Below, piece after piece: positions 1 through 8,784 of a DNA stretch of 64,000 bases (its first letter is position 1; each line of letters starts with the position of its first letter). The notes beneath the pieces are model-generated. The model was not told where the DNA came from. It made no database searches and worked only from the letters and a program-made list of their open reading frames with translations. The stretch comes from Schaedlerella arabinosiphila (GTDB taxonomy: Bacteria; Bacillota; Clostridia; Lachnospirales; Lachnospiraceae), in assembly GCF_003885045.1 (NCBI RefSeq), contig NZ_RHJS01000002.1, positions 3,402,501-3,466,500 of the forward strand, read 5' to 3'. A program made the translations under genes and the position numbers.

Positions 1-245
<245 letters not shown>

Positions 246-449
246 TTCTTTCCGTCAGGATCAACCTTTCTGGCTAATCCATCCTTTTTTACTGTCTCCC
301 GCTTCCTCATGAAGCGGAGGTGCATCCTTCGATTTCTCTCTTGATGCTCGTTCTTTGAATTTCTCTCTTTAAGAAATTTTCAAGGATCGTTGTCTATTGT
401 TTAATTATCAAGGTTCGTTGTTTGTTCTCTGCTTAGCAGCAGCTTTGCT

Positions 450-479
450 ATTATATCACACTCGCTATCCGCTTGTCAA
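450..479 (-). promoter_or_regulatory. rRNA promoter, proximal
   Basis: On the minus strand a perfect TTGACA (474-479) is separated by 18 bp from a perfect TATAAT (450-455). Just upstream (481-507) is an A-rich stretch of the form AAAAAAATGAAAAAA, which fits an UP element. It lies about 200 bp ahead of the 16S 5' end, as expected for an rRNA leader. Confidence 0.85.
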
Positions 480-553
480 GAACTTTTTTCATTTTTTTCG
501 AAGTTTTTTTGAACTTCTTTTTTGTTTGCTTTCTCTCACGAGTCAGCTTACAT

Positions 554-582
554 ATATTACCATATTCCTTTTTGCTTGTCAA
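554..582 (-). promoter_or_regulatory. rRNA promoter, distal
   Basis: Second sigma-A promoter about 100 bp further upstream: TTGACA (577-582), 17-bp spacer, TAATAT (554-559). It is also preceded by a TGAAAAAA/AAAAAAATG A-tract stretch (585-615). Tandem promoters are usual for rRNA operons. Confidence 0.75.
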
Positions 583-685
583 GAGTGTTTTTTCATTTTT
601 TTACATTTTTTTCAAACTCTCTTGTCTTGCATGTCTTACGCCTTATTTATCACAAGAATCACTTTCTTTTGACTTGTAAGGCGAA

Positions 686-775
686 CGGAGAAGGAGGGAT
701 TTGAACCCTCGCGCCGCTATCAACGACCTACTCCCTTTCCAGGGGAGCCCCTTCGGCCAGCTTGGGTACTTCTCC
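686..775 (-). tRNA. tRNA-Ser (anticodon GGA)
   Basis: A class II tRNA with a long variable arm. The acceptor stem GGAGAAG (775-769) pairs with CTTCTCC (693-687), with discriminator G. The TTCAAATC T-loop is present. The anticodon loop is CTGGAAA within the CTCCC/GGGAG stem, giving anticodon GGA. No CCA is encoded. Confidence 0.95.
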
Positions 776-791
776 AAAATGTCCGCTATTT

Positions 792-820
792 AATATACAC
801 GATTACCGACTGCTTGTCCA
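792..820 (-). promoter_or_regulatory. Promoter of tRNA-Ser(GGA)
   Basis: Minus strand TGGACA (815-820), 17-bp spacer, TATATT (792-797), ending about 17 bp before the tRNA 5' end. The upstream A-tract (821-851) repeats the pattern found at the rRNA promoters. Confidence 0.7.
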
Positions 821-935
821 GTACTTTTTTCAATTTTTTTCATTTTTTTACCCTGCTGCTGCAAAATCTGACATGCAGGCTTTTTAATGAAAACGGACAT
901 AGAAACTGCCGCATGAACACACACAGCAGTCTGAG

Positions 936-1021
936 CGGAGAGGGTGGGATTCGAACCCACGCGCCCTTGCGGACAAACGGTTTTCAAGACCGCCTCGTTA
1001 TGACCACTTCGATACCTCTCC
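936..1021 (-). tRNA. tRNA-Ser (anticodon TGA)
   Basis: A class II tRNA. The acceptor stem GGAGAGG (1021-1015) pairs with CCTCTCC (943-937), with discriminator G. The T-loop is GGTTCGAATCC. The anticodon stem-loop CGGTC TTGAAAA CCG gives anticodon TGA (UGA). It has the same orientation as the neighbouring tRNA-Ser(GGA) and its own promoter. Confidence 0.95.
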
Positions 1022-1059
1022 ATATGTCGTTATATCCCGCTCACGGTTGAGCAATATGT

Positions 1060-1088
1060 ATTCTAACACAGAAGTCTTTTACCGTCAA
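1060..1088 (-). promoter_or_regulatory. Promoter of tRNA-Ser(TGA)
   Basis: Minus strand TTGACG (1083-1088), 17-bp spacer, TAGAAT (1060-1065). An AAAAAAAATGAAAATAATG stretch lies upstream (1089-1112). It is nearly back-to-back with the rightward promoter at 1113. Confidence 0.7.
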
Positions 1089-1112
1089 CCATTATTTTCA
1101 TTTTTTTTCATC

Positions 1113-1168
1113 TTGACAATATCGAGTATCGATAATATACTGAAGTTATAAACATCGATACTCGATAT
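1113..1168 (+). promoter_or_regulatory. Promoter with two palindromic operators, ahead of the DUF2812/PadR genes
   Basis: TTGACA (1113-1118), 17-bp spacer, TATACT (1136-1141). The spacer contains ATATCGAGTATCGAT (1119-1133), and its exact reverse complement ATCGATACTCGATAT lies at 1154-1168. Each half is itself a short palindrome (TCGA-rich arms around a 3-nt centre). One site sits between -35 and -10, the other just downstream of the start. This is a typical repressor layout, probably for the PadR protein encoded at 2769. Confidence 0.7.
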
Positions 1169-1252
1169 TACATTCAAGCAGGAGCATCTTTATTGCATCC
1201 TGTGGAAATGTAAAGTACAGGGTAGTGTAAAGTATTATATAAAAAAATGATA

Positions 1253-1325
1253 CGGGTATTGCCCGCATTTAAAATCTGCTTCGCAGATGGCGGACAAGCA
1301 GGCAAGCAATTTGCTTCGCAAATTG
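1253..1325. repeat. Cluster of short hairpins (3-nt loop family)
   Basis: Three small palindromes lie in the leader of the DUF2812 gene: CGGG/CCCG (1253-1265), ATCTGC-TTC-GCAGAT (1274-1288) and CAATTTGC-TTC-GCAAATTG (1307-1325). The last one, with the following GGTTA and nearby GCAGGCAA, recurs in the tandem repeat at 42864-43022. The ATCTGC arm recurs at 60427-60441. Confidence 0.55.
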
Positions 1326-1347
1326 GTTATAAAGGAGGGATTATAAT

Positions 1348-2667
1348 ATGAAGAAACGAAAAGTCGGCATCGGTTTTAACTACAGAAACTGCGATGCATT
1401 CGCCCGGTATCTGCATGAGCAGTCGCTGCGCGGGCAGCATTTTAAGGAATTTAGGCTGGGGCTGGTATTTGAGATCGGGGAGCCTGACGATATCTATTAT
1501 GCGGTGGAGGTATTTCCGAAGGGGAGCGAGATGGATACCCGGCCGGAGAAAAGTACGGAAGAATATGCCGAATACTGCGAAGCGGCCGGATGGAGACTGA
1601 TCGACAGCCGCCGGAAGTTCTGTGTCTTTCGCCGGACAAAGGAGGACGCGGTTCCGATCGTGGAGCCTAAAGAACGGTTTGCAAATATCCGGAAGGCAGA
1701 ATGGCTTCTCTGGCTGAACAGAGCAGTTCCCTTCTTTCTACTGACCTTTCTATACGGAGCACAACTGCTGACCGGAAACTTTGGCAAATTGATTTTCAGT
1801 AACGCGATGCTTCATATCCTTCTGTTTATGATGCTCTTCTTTATAGAATATCTATTGGACGGAATCTTCCTTCTGTACTGGTCGGTCACCAGAGGAAGGA
1901 TGCTCAGAGCCGGCTATGTTCCGATATACGGCGGCGGAAAACACCGGGCTTTTATTGCTGCCCTGCCGTTTATATTATTCCTGGTTTCGGCGGCATTTCT
2001 TGCACTTTCCCGGGACGGCTCCTTCCTGCCCTATGTTCTGCCGTCGGCAGCCGCAACGGTGTTTGTTTTGCTCACTGTCCTATGGATCGCATACCGCAGG
2101 CCCTCCCGGAGTGATAATCTGACCTTTCAGATTCTGGCGGGACTGGGTTTTACCTTCCTCGCCTGCTTCGGTACCATCGTCATTGTATTGAGTATTGGAA
2201 TCGATTCCCGTGACGAAGCCCGTTTCAAAAATGCGGAGGACTTTCCTCTGATCCAGGAAGACTACCGGCAGATGGACGGAGAGATCACCTGGACACTCGG
2301 AGAATATATGGAAAGCATACTGGGAAGCGCCGGACATTTTTTCGTAACCTATAGTATAGAAGAATCCGGGGAGCCGCACGCATCTGGTGAATCCAGTTCG
2401 GATAATCTCTGGTACACAATCTATCAGAGCCCCCATCCCTGGATCCTGGATAAACTGTGGGAGGAGGAAATACCGGAATCGGCGGGGCATCCCGAGGACC
2501 GCTCCAAAGCCTGGGACGCCCTATCCGCAGTAAGCCGGACACTGGAAAACGGTGTCTGCATAGAAATGGTACGCTATCCGGACAGACTGTTTGTGATCAA
2601 TTCCGAGGGCAGGCTGAACGACCGCCAGATCCGTATAATCCGTGAAAAGCTGATGCATGAAACCTGA
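1348..2667 (+). CDS. DUF2812 domain membrane protein
   Basis: A 439-aa protein. The N-terminal ~100 residues match the DUF2812 pattern (FNYRNCDAFARYLHEQ start, then a YAVEVFP and a GWRLIDSRRKFCVFRR segment). It has about five predicted membrane segments between residues 124 and 285 and a C-terminal ~150-residue soluble part. DUF2812 proteins commonly sit beside PadR regulators in Firmicutes, as here (PadR at 2769). Their function is not established; a cell-envelope stress or export role is only a guess. Start is ATG after AAAGGAGGGATTATAAT. The operator-bearing promoter at 1113 suggests control by the neighbouring PadR protein. The leader is about 200 nt and carries several hairpins. Confidence 0.85.
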   Translation: MKKRKVGIGFNYRNCDAFARYLHEQSLRGQHFKEFRLGLVFEIGEPDDIYYAVEVFPKGSEMDTRPEKSTEEYAEYCEAAGWRLIDSRRKFCVFRRTKEDAVPIVEPKERFANIRKAEWLLWLNRAVPFFLLTFLYGAQLLTGNFGKLIFSNAMLHILLFMMLFFIEYLLDGIFLLYWSVTRGRMLRAGYVPIYGGGKHRAFIAALPFILFLVSAAFLALSRDGSFLPYVLPSAAATVFVLLTVLWIAYRRPSRSDNLTFQILAGLGFTFLACFGTIVIVLSIGIDSRDEARFKNAEDFPLIQEDYRQMDGEITWTLGEYMESILGSAGHFFVTYSIEESGEPHASGESSSDNLWYTIYQSPHPWILDKLWEEEIPESAGHPEDRSKAWDALSAVSRTLENGVCIEMVRYPDRLFVINSEGRLNDRQIRIIREKLMHET

Positions 2668-2768
2668 CGTTCACTTTGTCCTGCTGTCTTTTACATGACG
2701 CTGCAGGACGCAGACGAAACCTTTTAGCTTTTCTGCATACGACAATATTCAGAGAATGGGGAAAAATC

Positions 2769-3104
2769 ATGGCAAGAGAAGCATTTCAGACATTAACAGA
2801 GCCTATGTATTATATTCTTCTGGCATTGACCGAGGAATGCTGCGGCGTAGATATTATGAATAAAGTAGAAAAAATGTCCCGGGGCAGAATCCGGGTCGGC
2901 CCGGGCACCCTGTATGCCATGCTGGCCCGGTTTGAAAAAAATCAGTTCATCCGCCTGACCGCCGAGGACGGACGACGCAAATCTTATGTGATCACTGATA
3001 CAGGCATTGAAATGCTGACCAAGGAATATGCGCGACTTCGAACTATGGTGGAGGACGGCGAACCTTTTATGAATGCACCTTCCAAAGAGAAGGAACCCGA
3101 ATAA
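2769..3104 (+). CDS. PadR family transcriptional regulator
   Basis: A 111-aa winged-helix protein. After the start, EAFQTLTEPMYYILLAL is the PadR N-terminal helix. RIRVGPGTLYAMLARFEKN is the recognition and wing region, and the C-terminal helix ends in KEYARLR. The reading frame is open further upstream (to 2676), but the ATG at 2769 gives the normal PadR length and N-terminus. It lies 101 nt after the DUF2812 gene and is probably co-transcribed. It is the likely ligand of the double palindrome at 1119-1168. The order (target first, regulator second) is less usual than regulator first. Confidence 0.85.
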   Translation: MAREAFQTLTEPMYYILLALTEECCGVDIMNKVEKMSRGRIRVGPGTLYAMLARFEKNQFIRLTAEDGRRKSYVITDTGIEMLTKEYARLRTMVEDGEPFMNAPSKEKEPE

Positions 3105-3126
3105 ACCCGGGGTCGGAAAATGGATA

Positions 3127-3166
3127 GGGCCGTCGGGAAACAAGGTTTGCAATTTCCCGGCAGCCC
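3127..3166. terminator. Terminator-like hairpin between convergent genes
   Basis: GGGCCGTCGGGAAA (3127-3140) faces TTTCCCGGCAGCCC (3153-3166) with two mismatches and a 12-nt loop. There is no T-run. It lies between the padR-like gene (+) and the antiporter gene (-). The arm resembles those of the hairpins at 61556 and 32150. Confidence 0.45.
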
Positions 3167-3195
3167 CGCAGGTCTCGCGCCCGAATCTTATTGTT

Positions 3196-4128
3196 TTATA
3201 AAAAGGAACGGATACAATACAGCGCGTATATACCCAGCAGGATCATCCCCTGTACGCGCGAAGATTTTTTTCGGATCAGAATCGGCACCAGCAGAACAGC
3301 CATGACGGCAGTAGAAAGGGGCATGTCCACCAGAATCGTCTTGCGTTCCAGCGGGATTCCCTGTACTGCGGCCGGAATGCCGATCACCAGCAGGAGATTC
3401 AGGATATTCGCGCCGATTACATTTCCAAGGCCCACATTGCCGTAGCCCTTGATCAGCGATGCCAGGGAGGTCACCAGCTCCGGCAGGGAGGTTCCCAGCG
3501 CAATAAATGTAACCGCAATGACACGCTCCGGCACTCCCAGCGCCTGGGCGATGCGGATTCCGTTATCTACCAGCAGATTTGCCCCGGCGTAGAGCAGCAC
3601 GGCGCAGACGGCAAGGATCAGAAGCTGCTTTGGAACGGACACCTCTTCTGCGCCTTCTTCCTCCCCGCGCTCTTCACTGGAAGAAAGCCGGACGCTCAGG
3701 CAGGCATACACGACAAATCCGATCAGCAGCAGAATGCCGAAGGGACGGCCGTAAGCGCCTTTTTGTCCGCCGTAAATCTCCATTATACCGATCACGAGAA
3801 AGAAAAAGAGGCTTCTCCATGCAAGAGCGTCCGCTCCCACCTGCCCTGCAGGACGGATGGTCTGGCTCAGTCCGGCGATCAGCGCGGTATTGCAGATCAC
3901 GGAACCGAATGCATTTCCCGCCGCAATGGCTGCGGAACCGCCAAATGACGCGGTTGTGGACACCAGGATCTCCGGCAGCGTGGTGCCCAGGCTTACAATG
4001 GTGGCCCCTACCACGATCTGAGGAATCGCCATCTTTCTCGCAATGGCCACCGCTGCGTCTACCAGGCGGTCACCCGCAATGCAGATCAAAGCCAGACCTG
4101 CCACGAATAATACTACTGTAGAAATCAT
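3196..4128 (-). CDS. Calcium/sodium antiporter, CaCA family (YrbG-like)
   Basis: A 310-aa, about ten-helix membrane protein with the two inverted alpha-repeats of CaCA exchangers. Repeat 1 (residues ~41-85) has VGATIVSLGTTLPE followed by AAGNAFGSVICN. Repeat 2 (~205-245) has ALGTSLPELVTS followed by GLGNVIGANILN. The conserved acidic residue of each TLPE/SLPE motif is present. Family role: cation exchange across the plasma membrane. The gene follows pyrD by 21 nt on the same strand, so it is probably the last gene of that operon. Start ATG is preceded by a GGGGGGAATGAG segment. Confidence 0.88.
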   Translation of the reverse strand: MISTVVLFVAGLALICIAGDRLVDAAVAIARKMAIPQIVVGATIVSLGTTLPEILVSTTASFGGSAAIAAGNAFGSVICNTALIAGLSQTIRPAGQVGADALAWRSLFFFLVIGIMEIYGGQKGAYGRPFGILLLIGFVVYACLSVRLSSSEERGEEEGAEEVSVPKQLLILAVCAVLLYAGANLLVDNGIRIAQALGVPERVIAVTFIALGTSLPELVTSLASLIKGYGNVGLGNVIGANILNLLLVIGIPAAVQGIPLERKTILVDMPLSTAVMAVLLVPILIRKKSSRVQGMILLGIYALYCIRSFL

Positions 4129-4149
4129 CTCATTCCCCCCTGCCTCAGC

Positions 4150-5070
4150 TTATTTTACGATTCCTACCAGGTCGCGGATATGCTCTGCCCGGTGCTGCCT
4201 CATATACGCTTCGATTCCCTCCGCCACCTGAACGGCTGCCATGGGATTGTAAAAGCTGGCTGTCCCGACAGACACCGCCGATGCTCCCGCCAGGATAAAC
4301 TCCAGCGCGTCCTCCGCGCAGGTGATTCCGCCCATCCCGATGATGGGAACTTTTACGGCATTGGCCGCTTCATATACCATGCGCACCGCAATGGGACGGA
4401 TGGCAGGGCCTGACACGCCTCCGGTCTTATTTGCCACCGCAAATGTCTGCCTGTGAATGTCGATCTTCATCCCGGTCAGAGTGTTGATCAGAGAGATCAC
4501 ATCTGCCCCTCCGGCTTCCACGGCTTTTGCCATCTCCGCAATGCTTGTCACATTGGGGCTCAGTTTCATGATGACCGGCTGTTTCGCATGTTTCTTCACT
4601 TCTCTCGTAATATGCTCCGCAGACCTTGGATCCTGGCCGAAGGCAATGCCGCCCTCTTTGACATTTGGGCAGGAAATGTTGATCTCCAGCAGGTCCGCCG
4701 GCTCATCTGCCAGGCGTTCCACCACCTCCAGATAATCCTCGGTGGTCTTTCCGCAGACATTGACAATGATCTTTGTGTCATATTTTTTCAAAAAAGGAAT
4801 GTCCCGCCTGCAAAACACATCAATCCCCGGATTCTGCAGACCGATGGCGTTCATCATCCCGCCGTAAGTCTCCGCAATGCGGGGGACGGGATTGCCGGGC
4901 CAGGGTACGTTTGCCACGCCCTTTGTGACAACGGCCCCCAGGCGGTTCAAATCCACAAACTCACTGTATTCCTCCCCGGAGCCAAAGGTGCCCGAAGCGG
5001 TCATGACCGGATTTTTCAGTTTTACTCCGGCCAGGTCAACGGTTGTATCGCATACCGCGCTGTTCTTCAT
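4150..5070 (-). CDS. pyrD: Dihydroorotate dehydrogenase class 1B, catalytic subunit
   Basis: A 306-aa FMN TIM barrel. It has NPVMTASGTFG near residue 18, the active-site NISCPNVKEGG loop with catalytic Cys near residue 133, the MKLSPNVT strand, and a GMGGITCAEDALEFILAGA phosphate-binding end. It oxidises dihydroorotate to orotate in pyrimidine synthesis. Class 1B enzymes pass electrons through PyrK to NAD+, and pyrK lies immediately upstream with a 4-bp ATGA overlap, so the two are translationally coupled. The start follows GGAGGTGGAGAT. Length is typical. Confidence 0.96.
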   Translation of the reverse strand: MKNSAVCDTTVDLAGVKLKNPVMTASGTFGSGEEYSEFVDLNRLGAVVTKGVANVPWPGNPVPRIAETYGGMMNAIGLQNPGIDVFCRRDIPFLKKYDTKIIVNVCGKTTEDYLEVVERLADEPADLLEINISCPNVKEGGIAFGQDPRSAEHITREVKKHAKQPVIMKLSPNVTSIAEMAKAVEAGGADVISLINTLTGMKIDIHRQTFAVANKTGGVSGPAIRPIAVRMVYEAANAVKVPIIGMGGITCAEDALEFILAGASAVSVGTASFYNPMAAVQVAEGIEAYMRQHRAEHIRDLVGIVK

Positions 5071-5849
5071 ATCTCCACCTCCGTGCTTAAGAATACCGGC
5101 CCGTCCTTGCAGACCCGTTTATTATGTACCTGGCTGTGCGCGTCAATCTCCGGCGTCCGGCAGACGCAGGCAAGGCATGCCCCGACTCCGCAGGCCATCC
5201 GCTCCTCCATAGATACATAGCATGGAATGTGTTTTTCTTCCGCATAGCTTTTCACGGCACGCAGCATGGGCGCCGGCCCGCAAGCGTAAATCACCTCCGG
5301 TGACAGACCCTTCTGCGCAATGGCATCCATGACATTTCCCGGAGTACCGGCGCTGCCGTCCTCTGTCGCAATATACAGTGTCCCGTTCTTTTCAAATTCT
5401 TCTGTCAGAAACAGCTCGTCCCGGTAACCCATCACAAGCTGTTTCTCGGCATACAGCTGCTTTGACAGTTCCAGCATGGGAGGCACGCCGATTCCGCCGC
5501 CGATCAGGCAGACCTTTTTGCCGGTCCCGGGCTCCATCGGAAATCCATTTCCCAAAGGTCCAAGGATCTGGATAGATTCCCCCGGCCGCAGACGGGAAAA
5601 CTGCTCCGTCCCCGTCCCTTTTCCGGTCACTCGATACACCACCCGAAGCCTTTTTTTCTCCCTGTCGATCTCGCACAGGCTGATGGGCCTGGGCAGAAGC
5701 TTGCTTTGATCCTCCGTATACATAGAGATAAACTGCCCCGGCACCGCAAAATCGCTGATCTCCTCCGTCTGAATCCACATGCTGTAAATATTCTCCGCGA
5801 TCTGCTCCTGAGATACGACCGCCGCCTTTTCCTTTCGCTTACAAGACAT
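5067..5849 (-). CDS. pyrK: Dihydroorotate dehydrogenase, electron-transfer subunit
   Basis: A 260-aa iron-sulfur flavoprotein partner of PyrD. The RPISLCEID motif (~residues 55-63) binds FAD. GGGIGVPPML is the nucleotide-binding glycine loop, and the C-terminal CGVGACLAC...C cysteine set binds a [2Fe-2S] cluster. The frame is open to 5915, but the ATG at 5849 is preceded by AAAAAGGAGAAAAACC and gives the family N-terminus. The gene overlaps pyrD by 4 bp and lies 153 nt after pyrF. Confidence 0.95.
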   Translation of the reverse strand: MSCKRKEKAAVVSQEQIAENIYSMWIQTEEISDFAVPGQFISMYTEDQSKLLPRPISLCEIDREKKRLRVVYRVTGKGTGTEQFSRLRPGESIQILGPLGNGFPMEPGTGKKVCLIGGGIGVPPMLELSKQLYAEKQLVMGYRDELFLTEEFEKNGTLYIATEDGSAGTPGNVMDAIAQKGLSPEVIYACGPAPMLRAVKSYAEEKHIPCYVSMEERMACGVGACLACVCRTPEIDAHSQVHNKRVCKDGPVFLSTEVEI

Positions 5850-6002
5850 GGTTTTTCTCCTTTTTCTGATCTGAAAATCCCGGATATATACCCAAGGGCA
5901 TCCCATCATGGCCATTCGGCCGTTTCATAAGGGTATCGTTCCCGGACAGCATGTCACTGGCCGCCCGGGCGTTTCCGGTGTTTCTTTCGTTCCTCCGCGT
6001 TG

Positions 6003-6929
6003 TTACTTCTGATCCAGAGCGCTTCGGATGTCATTCCGCATGGCCTCCACCGCCGCGCGGGATGCCTCGCCGAAATGTTCCGCGCCGAACCGGGCGTATG
6101 CCTCCTGCTTGTATGCAGCAATGATCCCCCGGGATGAATTGACGATGGCGCCCAGACCGTCCTCATTAAAGAAATGCGCCAGATCCTTGCCCTGGCCGCC
6201 CTGGGCTCCGTAGCCCGGCACCAGGATGTACGCCTTCGGCATCACCTTGCGCATCACCTTGCCGATCTCCGGATAGGTCGCGCCCACTACCGCGCCCACA
6301 TAGCTGTAGTCCTCGCCCATGCACTGCGCGCCCCACTCGGCTACCTTTTCTCCCACATACTCATACAGCGGCCGCTCCAGTATCAGCCGATCCTGAAATT
6401 CCCCACTGGACGGGTTGGAGGTCTTTACAAGGACAAAGATCCCCTTCTTTTCCTCCTGGCAGACCTTGATGAAGGGATTGACCCCGTCGGAGCCCAGATA
6501 GGGATTGACCGTGGCAAAATCTTCGTCAAAGGGGACGTATTCTTTGCTTCCCACCCGGATTTTGCCCAGATGCCCGATGGCGTACGCCGCAGAGGTGGAA
6601 CCGATGTCCCCCCGCTTGATATCGCCGATGACCACCAGATCCTTTGACTTGCAGTAGTCTACGGTTTTCTTGAACGCAGCAAGGCCGGGCACGCCGAACT
6701 GCTCGTACATGGCAATCTGGGGCTTCACCGCCGGAACCAGGTCGCATACATGATCCACGATCTCTTTATTGAACTGCCAGATGGCCTCTGCCGCGCCCTC
6801 CAGCGTCTCTCCAAATTCCGCAAATGCCTTCTGCTGCACGTGGTCCGGCACATATGCCAGCATGGGATCCAGCCCCACTACGATCGGCGCCCCTGTTTTT
6901 CTGATCTTTTCTACCAGTTTGTTGATCAT
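6003..6929 (-). CDS. pyrF: Orotidine 5'-phosphate decarboxylase (type 2)
   Basis: A 308-aa OMP decarboxylase of the longer type 2 (PyrF2) form. It has VVGLDPML near the N-terminus and the catalytic GDIKRGDIGST motif (D-x-K-x-x-D) near residue 102. LVPGYGAQGGQGKD and VNSSRGIIAAY form the phosphate loop. It makes UMP from OMP. It precedes pyrK and pyrD on the same strand, giving a partial pyrimidine operon; pyrB, pyrC and pyrE are not in the window. Start ATG follows GGAGGAAAAGAACA. Confidence 0.95.
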   Translation of the reverse strand: MINKLVEKIRKTGAPIVVGLDPMLAYVPDHVQQKAFAEFGETLEGAAEAIWQFNKEIVDHVCDLVPAVKPQIAMYEQFGVPGLAAFKKTVDYCKSKDLVVIGDIKRGDIGSTSAAYAIGHLGKIRVGSKEYVPFDEDFATVNPYLGSDGVNPFIKVCQEEKKGIFVLVKTSNPSSGEFQDRLILERPLYEYVGEKVAEWGAQCMGEDYSYVGAVVGATYPEIGKVMRKVMPKAYILVPGYGAQGGQGKDLAHFFNEDGLGAIVNSSRGIIAAYKQEAYARFGAEHFGEASRAAVEAMRNDIRSALDQK

Positions 6930-6960
6930 TGTTCTTTTCCTCCATAATCATTGATGTATA

Positions 6961-8784
6961 TTAAATGTGCAAATTTTTTCCCATCTCTTCTTTAAATTCT
7001 CTCCCTTTAAAGAGCACCAGCCCGGCGACAAACAGCAGACAGGAAACCGCCCCTAAGAGGCTGGGCAGCCTCCATGTGACCGTGCCGGTGAGAACCAGGA
7101 TCAAAGGGAGCAAAAAGCCGTACACTGCTGCCATGACAAGATAAATCATGCATTCCCGGAGAGGATACTTCTGTATATAGGAAATGACCATCATGGAGCA
7201 CAGCACTCCGATGCTGAGCCCGGGCAGCACAAAATCCACCGACCAGCCGTGCCATCCCGTCAATAAATCCCAGACGATGCAACCCACTGTCACCAGCACA
7301 AGCTGCCACATGGTATTTTTGAGCAGGTTGTGCCGTTTGAAAAATCCTATGGTGGACGCGATCCACATGCTGGCGATCCCCCCTGCCGTAAACAATGTCC
7401 ACGGCACCTTCGGACGGTGGTTCCAGTGGAGGGAGAACATCAAAAGAACCGCCGCCAGACACAGCAGGCAAAATCCCTTATAGACCTTCATCTCCAGCTC
7501 TCCCGGCACATCCGGCTCGGGAAAATCCGGCTCTACAATTTCGGAATGAATGCCCTGCTCCCGGAGTATCCGGTAAAAATTGCGCTGGATATTTTCCGTT
7601 TCAAACCTGGATGTGAATCCCAGGGACAGCTTGTCCCCGAAGGAGCAGATGCACAGCTCCAGCTTGGGGGTGCTGGTATAGATGCCGAAGCGGTCGATGT
7701 AGCCTGCATAGGCATCCGGCATGGACACGGCGCTCATATTGGAAAATACAGCCGTTACATTTTTTTCCGCGATCTTTGCCCCGGCCTGGATGCAGAGATT
7801 CTTCAGCTCCAAAGGCGCCAGGCGCAGGATCGGGTTCATCTCCAGGGCAAGCAGCTCGCTCATGTGGGTCTCCATCTTCTCCTTCGTCAGCTCCTGCTGA
7901 AACTGCTGCCGAACCTGATCCAGCACCGCTTCAAAGGAGCCGTCCCAGTTCCGGAAATCATACCCCGGCTCGATCCAGCCGAAAAAGTTGAGCATGGAAT
8001 CGGAGGGGAAAAATTTCCGCAGGTTCACCGGGACCATCAGCACCACCGGCCACTTCTCCTGCTGCCGCGTCATTTCTTCATGGATGGCGCAGAGCAGCGC
8101 CGCAGTCAAAAATACGGTCATAGACACCCCCTGCCTGCGGGAATGCTCCAGCACTTCCTTGACAGAGAGAACCCGCTCGTGCACCCGGAGCCGGCCGTTT
8201 TCCTTCTGCGTTTTTTTCAACTGGTAGGCACGGCCTTTGCGCTTCTTCGGCCTGCGCGCCTCCTCGGAATAATATTTGACAAAGCTGTCATTCTCCTGAT
8301 CCTGGACGGTCATATCCTCCGGGTGCAGGGATACGTCCTCCAGACCCTCGTCCCTGTGCGCCAGGTACAGGTAATCCTTTACCAGCTCTTTGAGAAACTC
8401 GGTTGCGCCTGTGCCGTCTGTCAGGACATGGAACACTTCAAAATTGATTCTCTTCTTATAATAAGTCACCTCGAACAGCAGGGACTTTTTGTCCCGCACA
8501 TAGATCCGGCTGCAGGGTTCTTTGTATTCTTCTCTCACGACCGGGCGGAGGTTGCTTTTTTCCAGGTAATGCCAGAACAGCCCCTTGCGGAGCACCGACC
8601 GAAACAGTGGATAGGTGTCCAGGGCACGTTCCAGCGCCGCTTCCAGCAGACTGGGACGCACATCCTCCTTCAGTTCACAGTAAAATCGGAATACCCGGGT
8701 ATTCTGCTTATTGCTTGCCGCCGAAAAGAGCTTTGCCGCGTTGTCCAGACGCCGCCAGTGTCCCCACTTCTGCTTCACGGTCAT
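6961..8784 (-). CDS. Condensation/acyltransferase-like protein with C-terminal membrane domain (DUF6320-like)
   Basis: A 607-aa protein. Residues 1-~420 resemble the condensation or alcohol-acetyltransferase fold: WRRLDNAAKLFSAA at the N-terminus and HVLTDG near residue 115, a variant of the HHxxxDG catalytic motif. Residues ~435-600 form five or six hydrophobic helices. Such proteins are often paired with an alpha/beta hydrolase, as here; an esterification or lipid-tailoring role is inferred. The start is firm: TAGGAGGGA lies just before the ATG and the WxxLDxAAK start is conserved. As a result the gene begins 77 nt inside the upstream hydrolase gene. pyrF follows after 31 nt. Confidence 0.75.
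   Translation of the reverse strand: MTVKQKWGHWRRLDNAAKLFSAASNKQNTRVFRFYCELKEDVRPSLLEAALERALDTYPLFRSVLRKGLFWHYLEKSNLRPVVREEYKEPCSRIYVRDKKSLLFEVTYYKKRINFEVFHVLTDGTGATEFLKELVKDYLYLAHRDEGLEDVSLHPEDMTVQDQENDSFVKYYSEEARRPKKRKGRAYQLKKTQKENGRLRVHERVLSVKEVLEHSRRQGVSMTVFLTAALLCAIHEEMTRQQEKWPVVLMVPVNLRKFFPSDSMLNFFGWIEPGYDFRNWDGSFEAVLDQVRQQFQQELTKEKMETHMSELLALEMNPILRLAPLELKNLCIQAGAKIAEKNVTAVFSNMSAVSMPDAYAGYIDRFGIYTSTPKLELCICSFGDKLSLGFTSRFETENIQRNFYRILREQGIHSEIVEPDFPEPDVPGELEMKVYKGFCLLCLAAVLLMFSLHWNHRPKVPWTLFTAGGIASMWIASTIGFFKRHNLLKNTMWQLVLVTVGCIVWDLLTGWHGWSVDFVLPGLSIGVLCSMMVISYIQKYPLRECMIYLVMAAVYGFLLPLILVLTGTVTWRLPSLLGAVSCLLFVAGLVLFKGREFKEEMGKNLHI

Noticed and set aside
790..1050. Open frames on both strands
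   Set aside because: They run through the tRNA-Ser(TGA) gene and its promoter.
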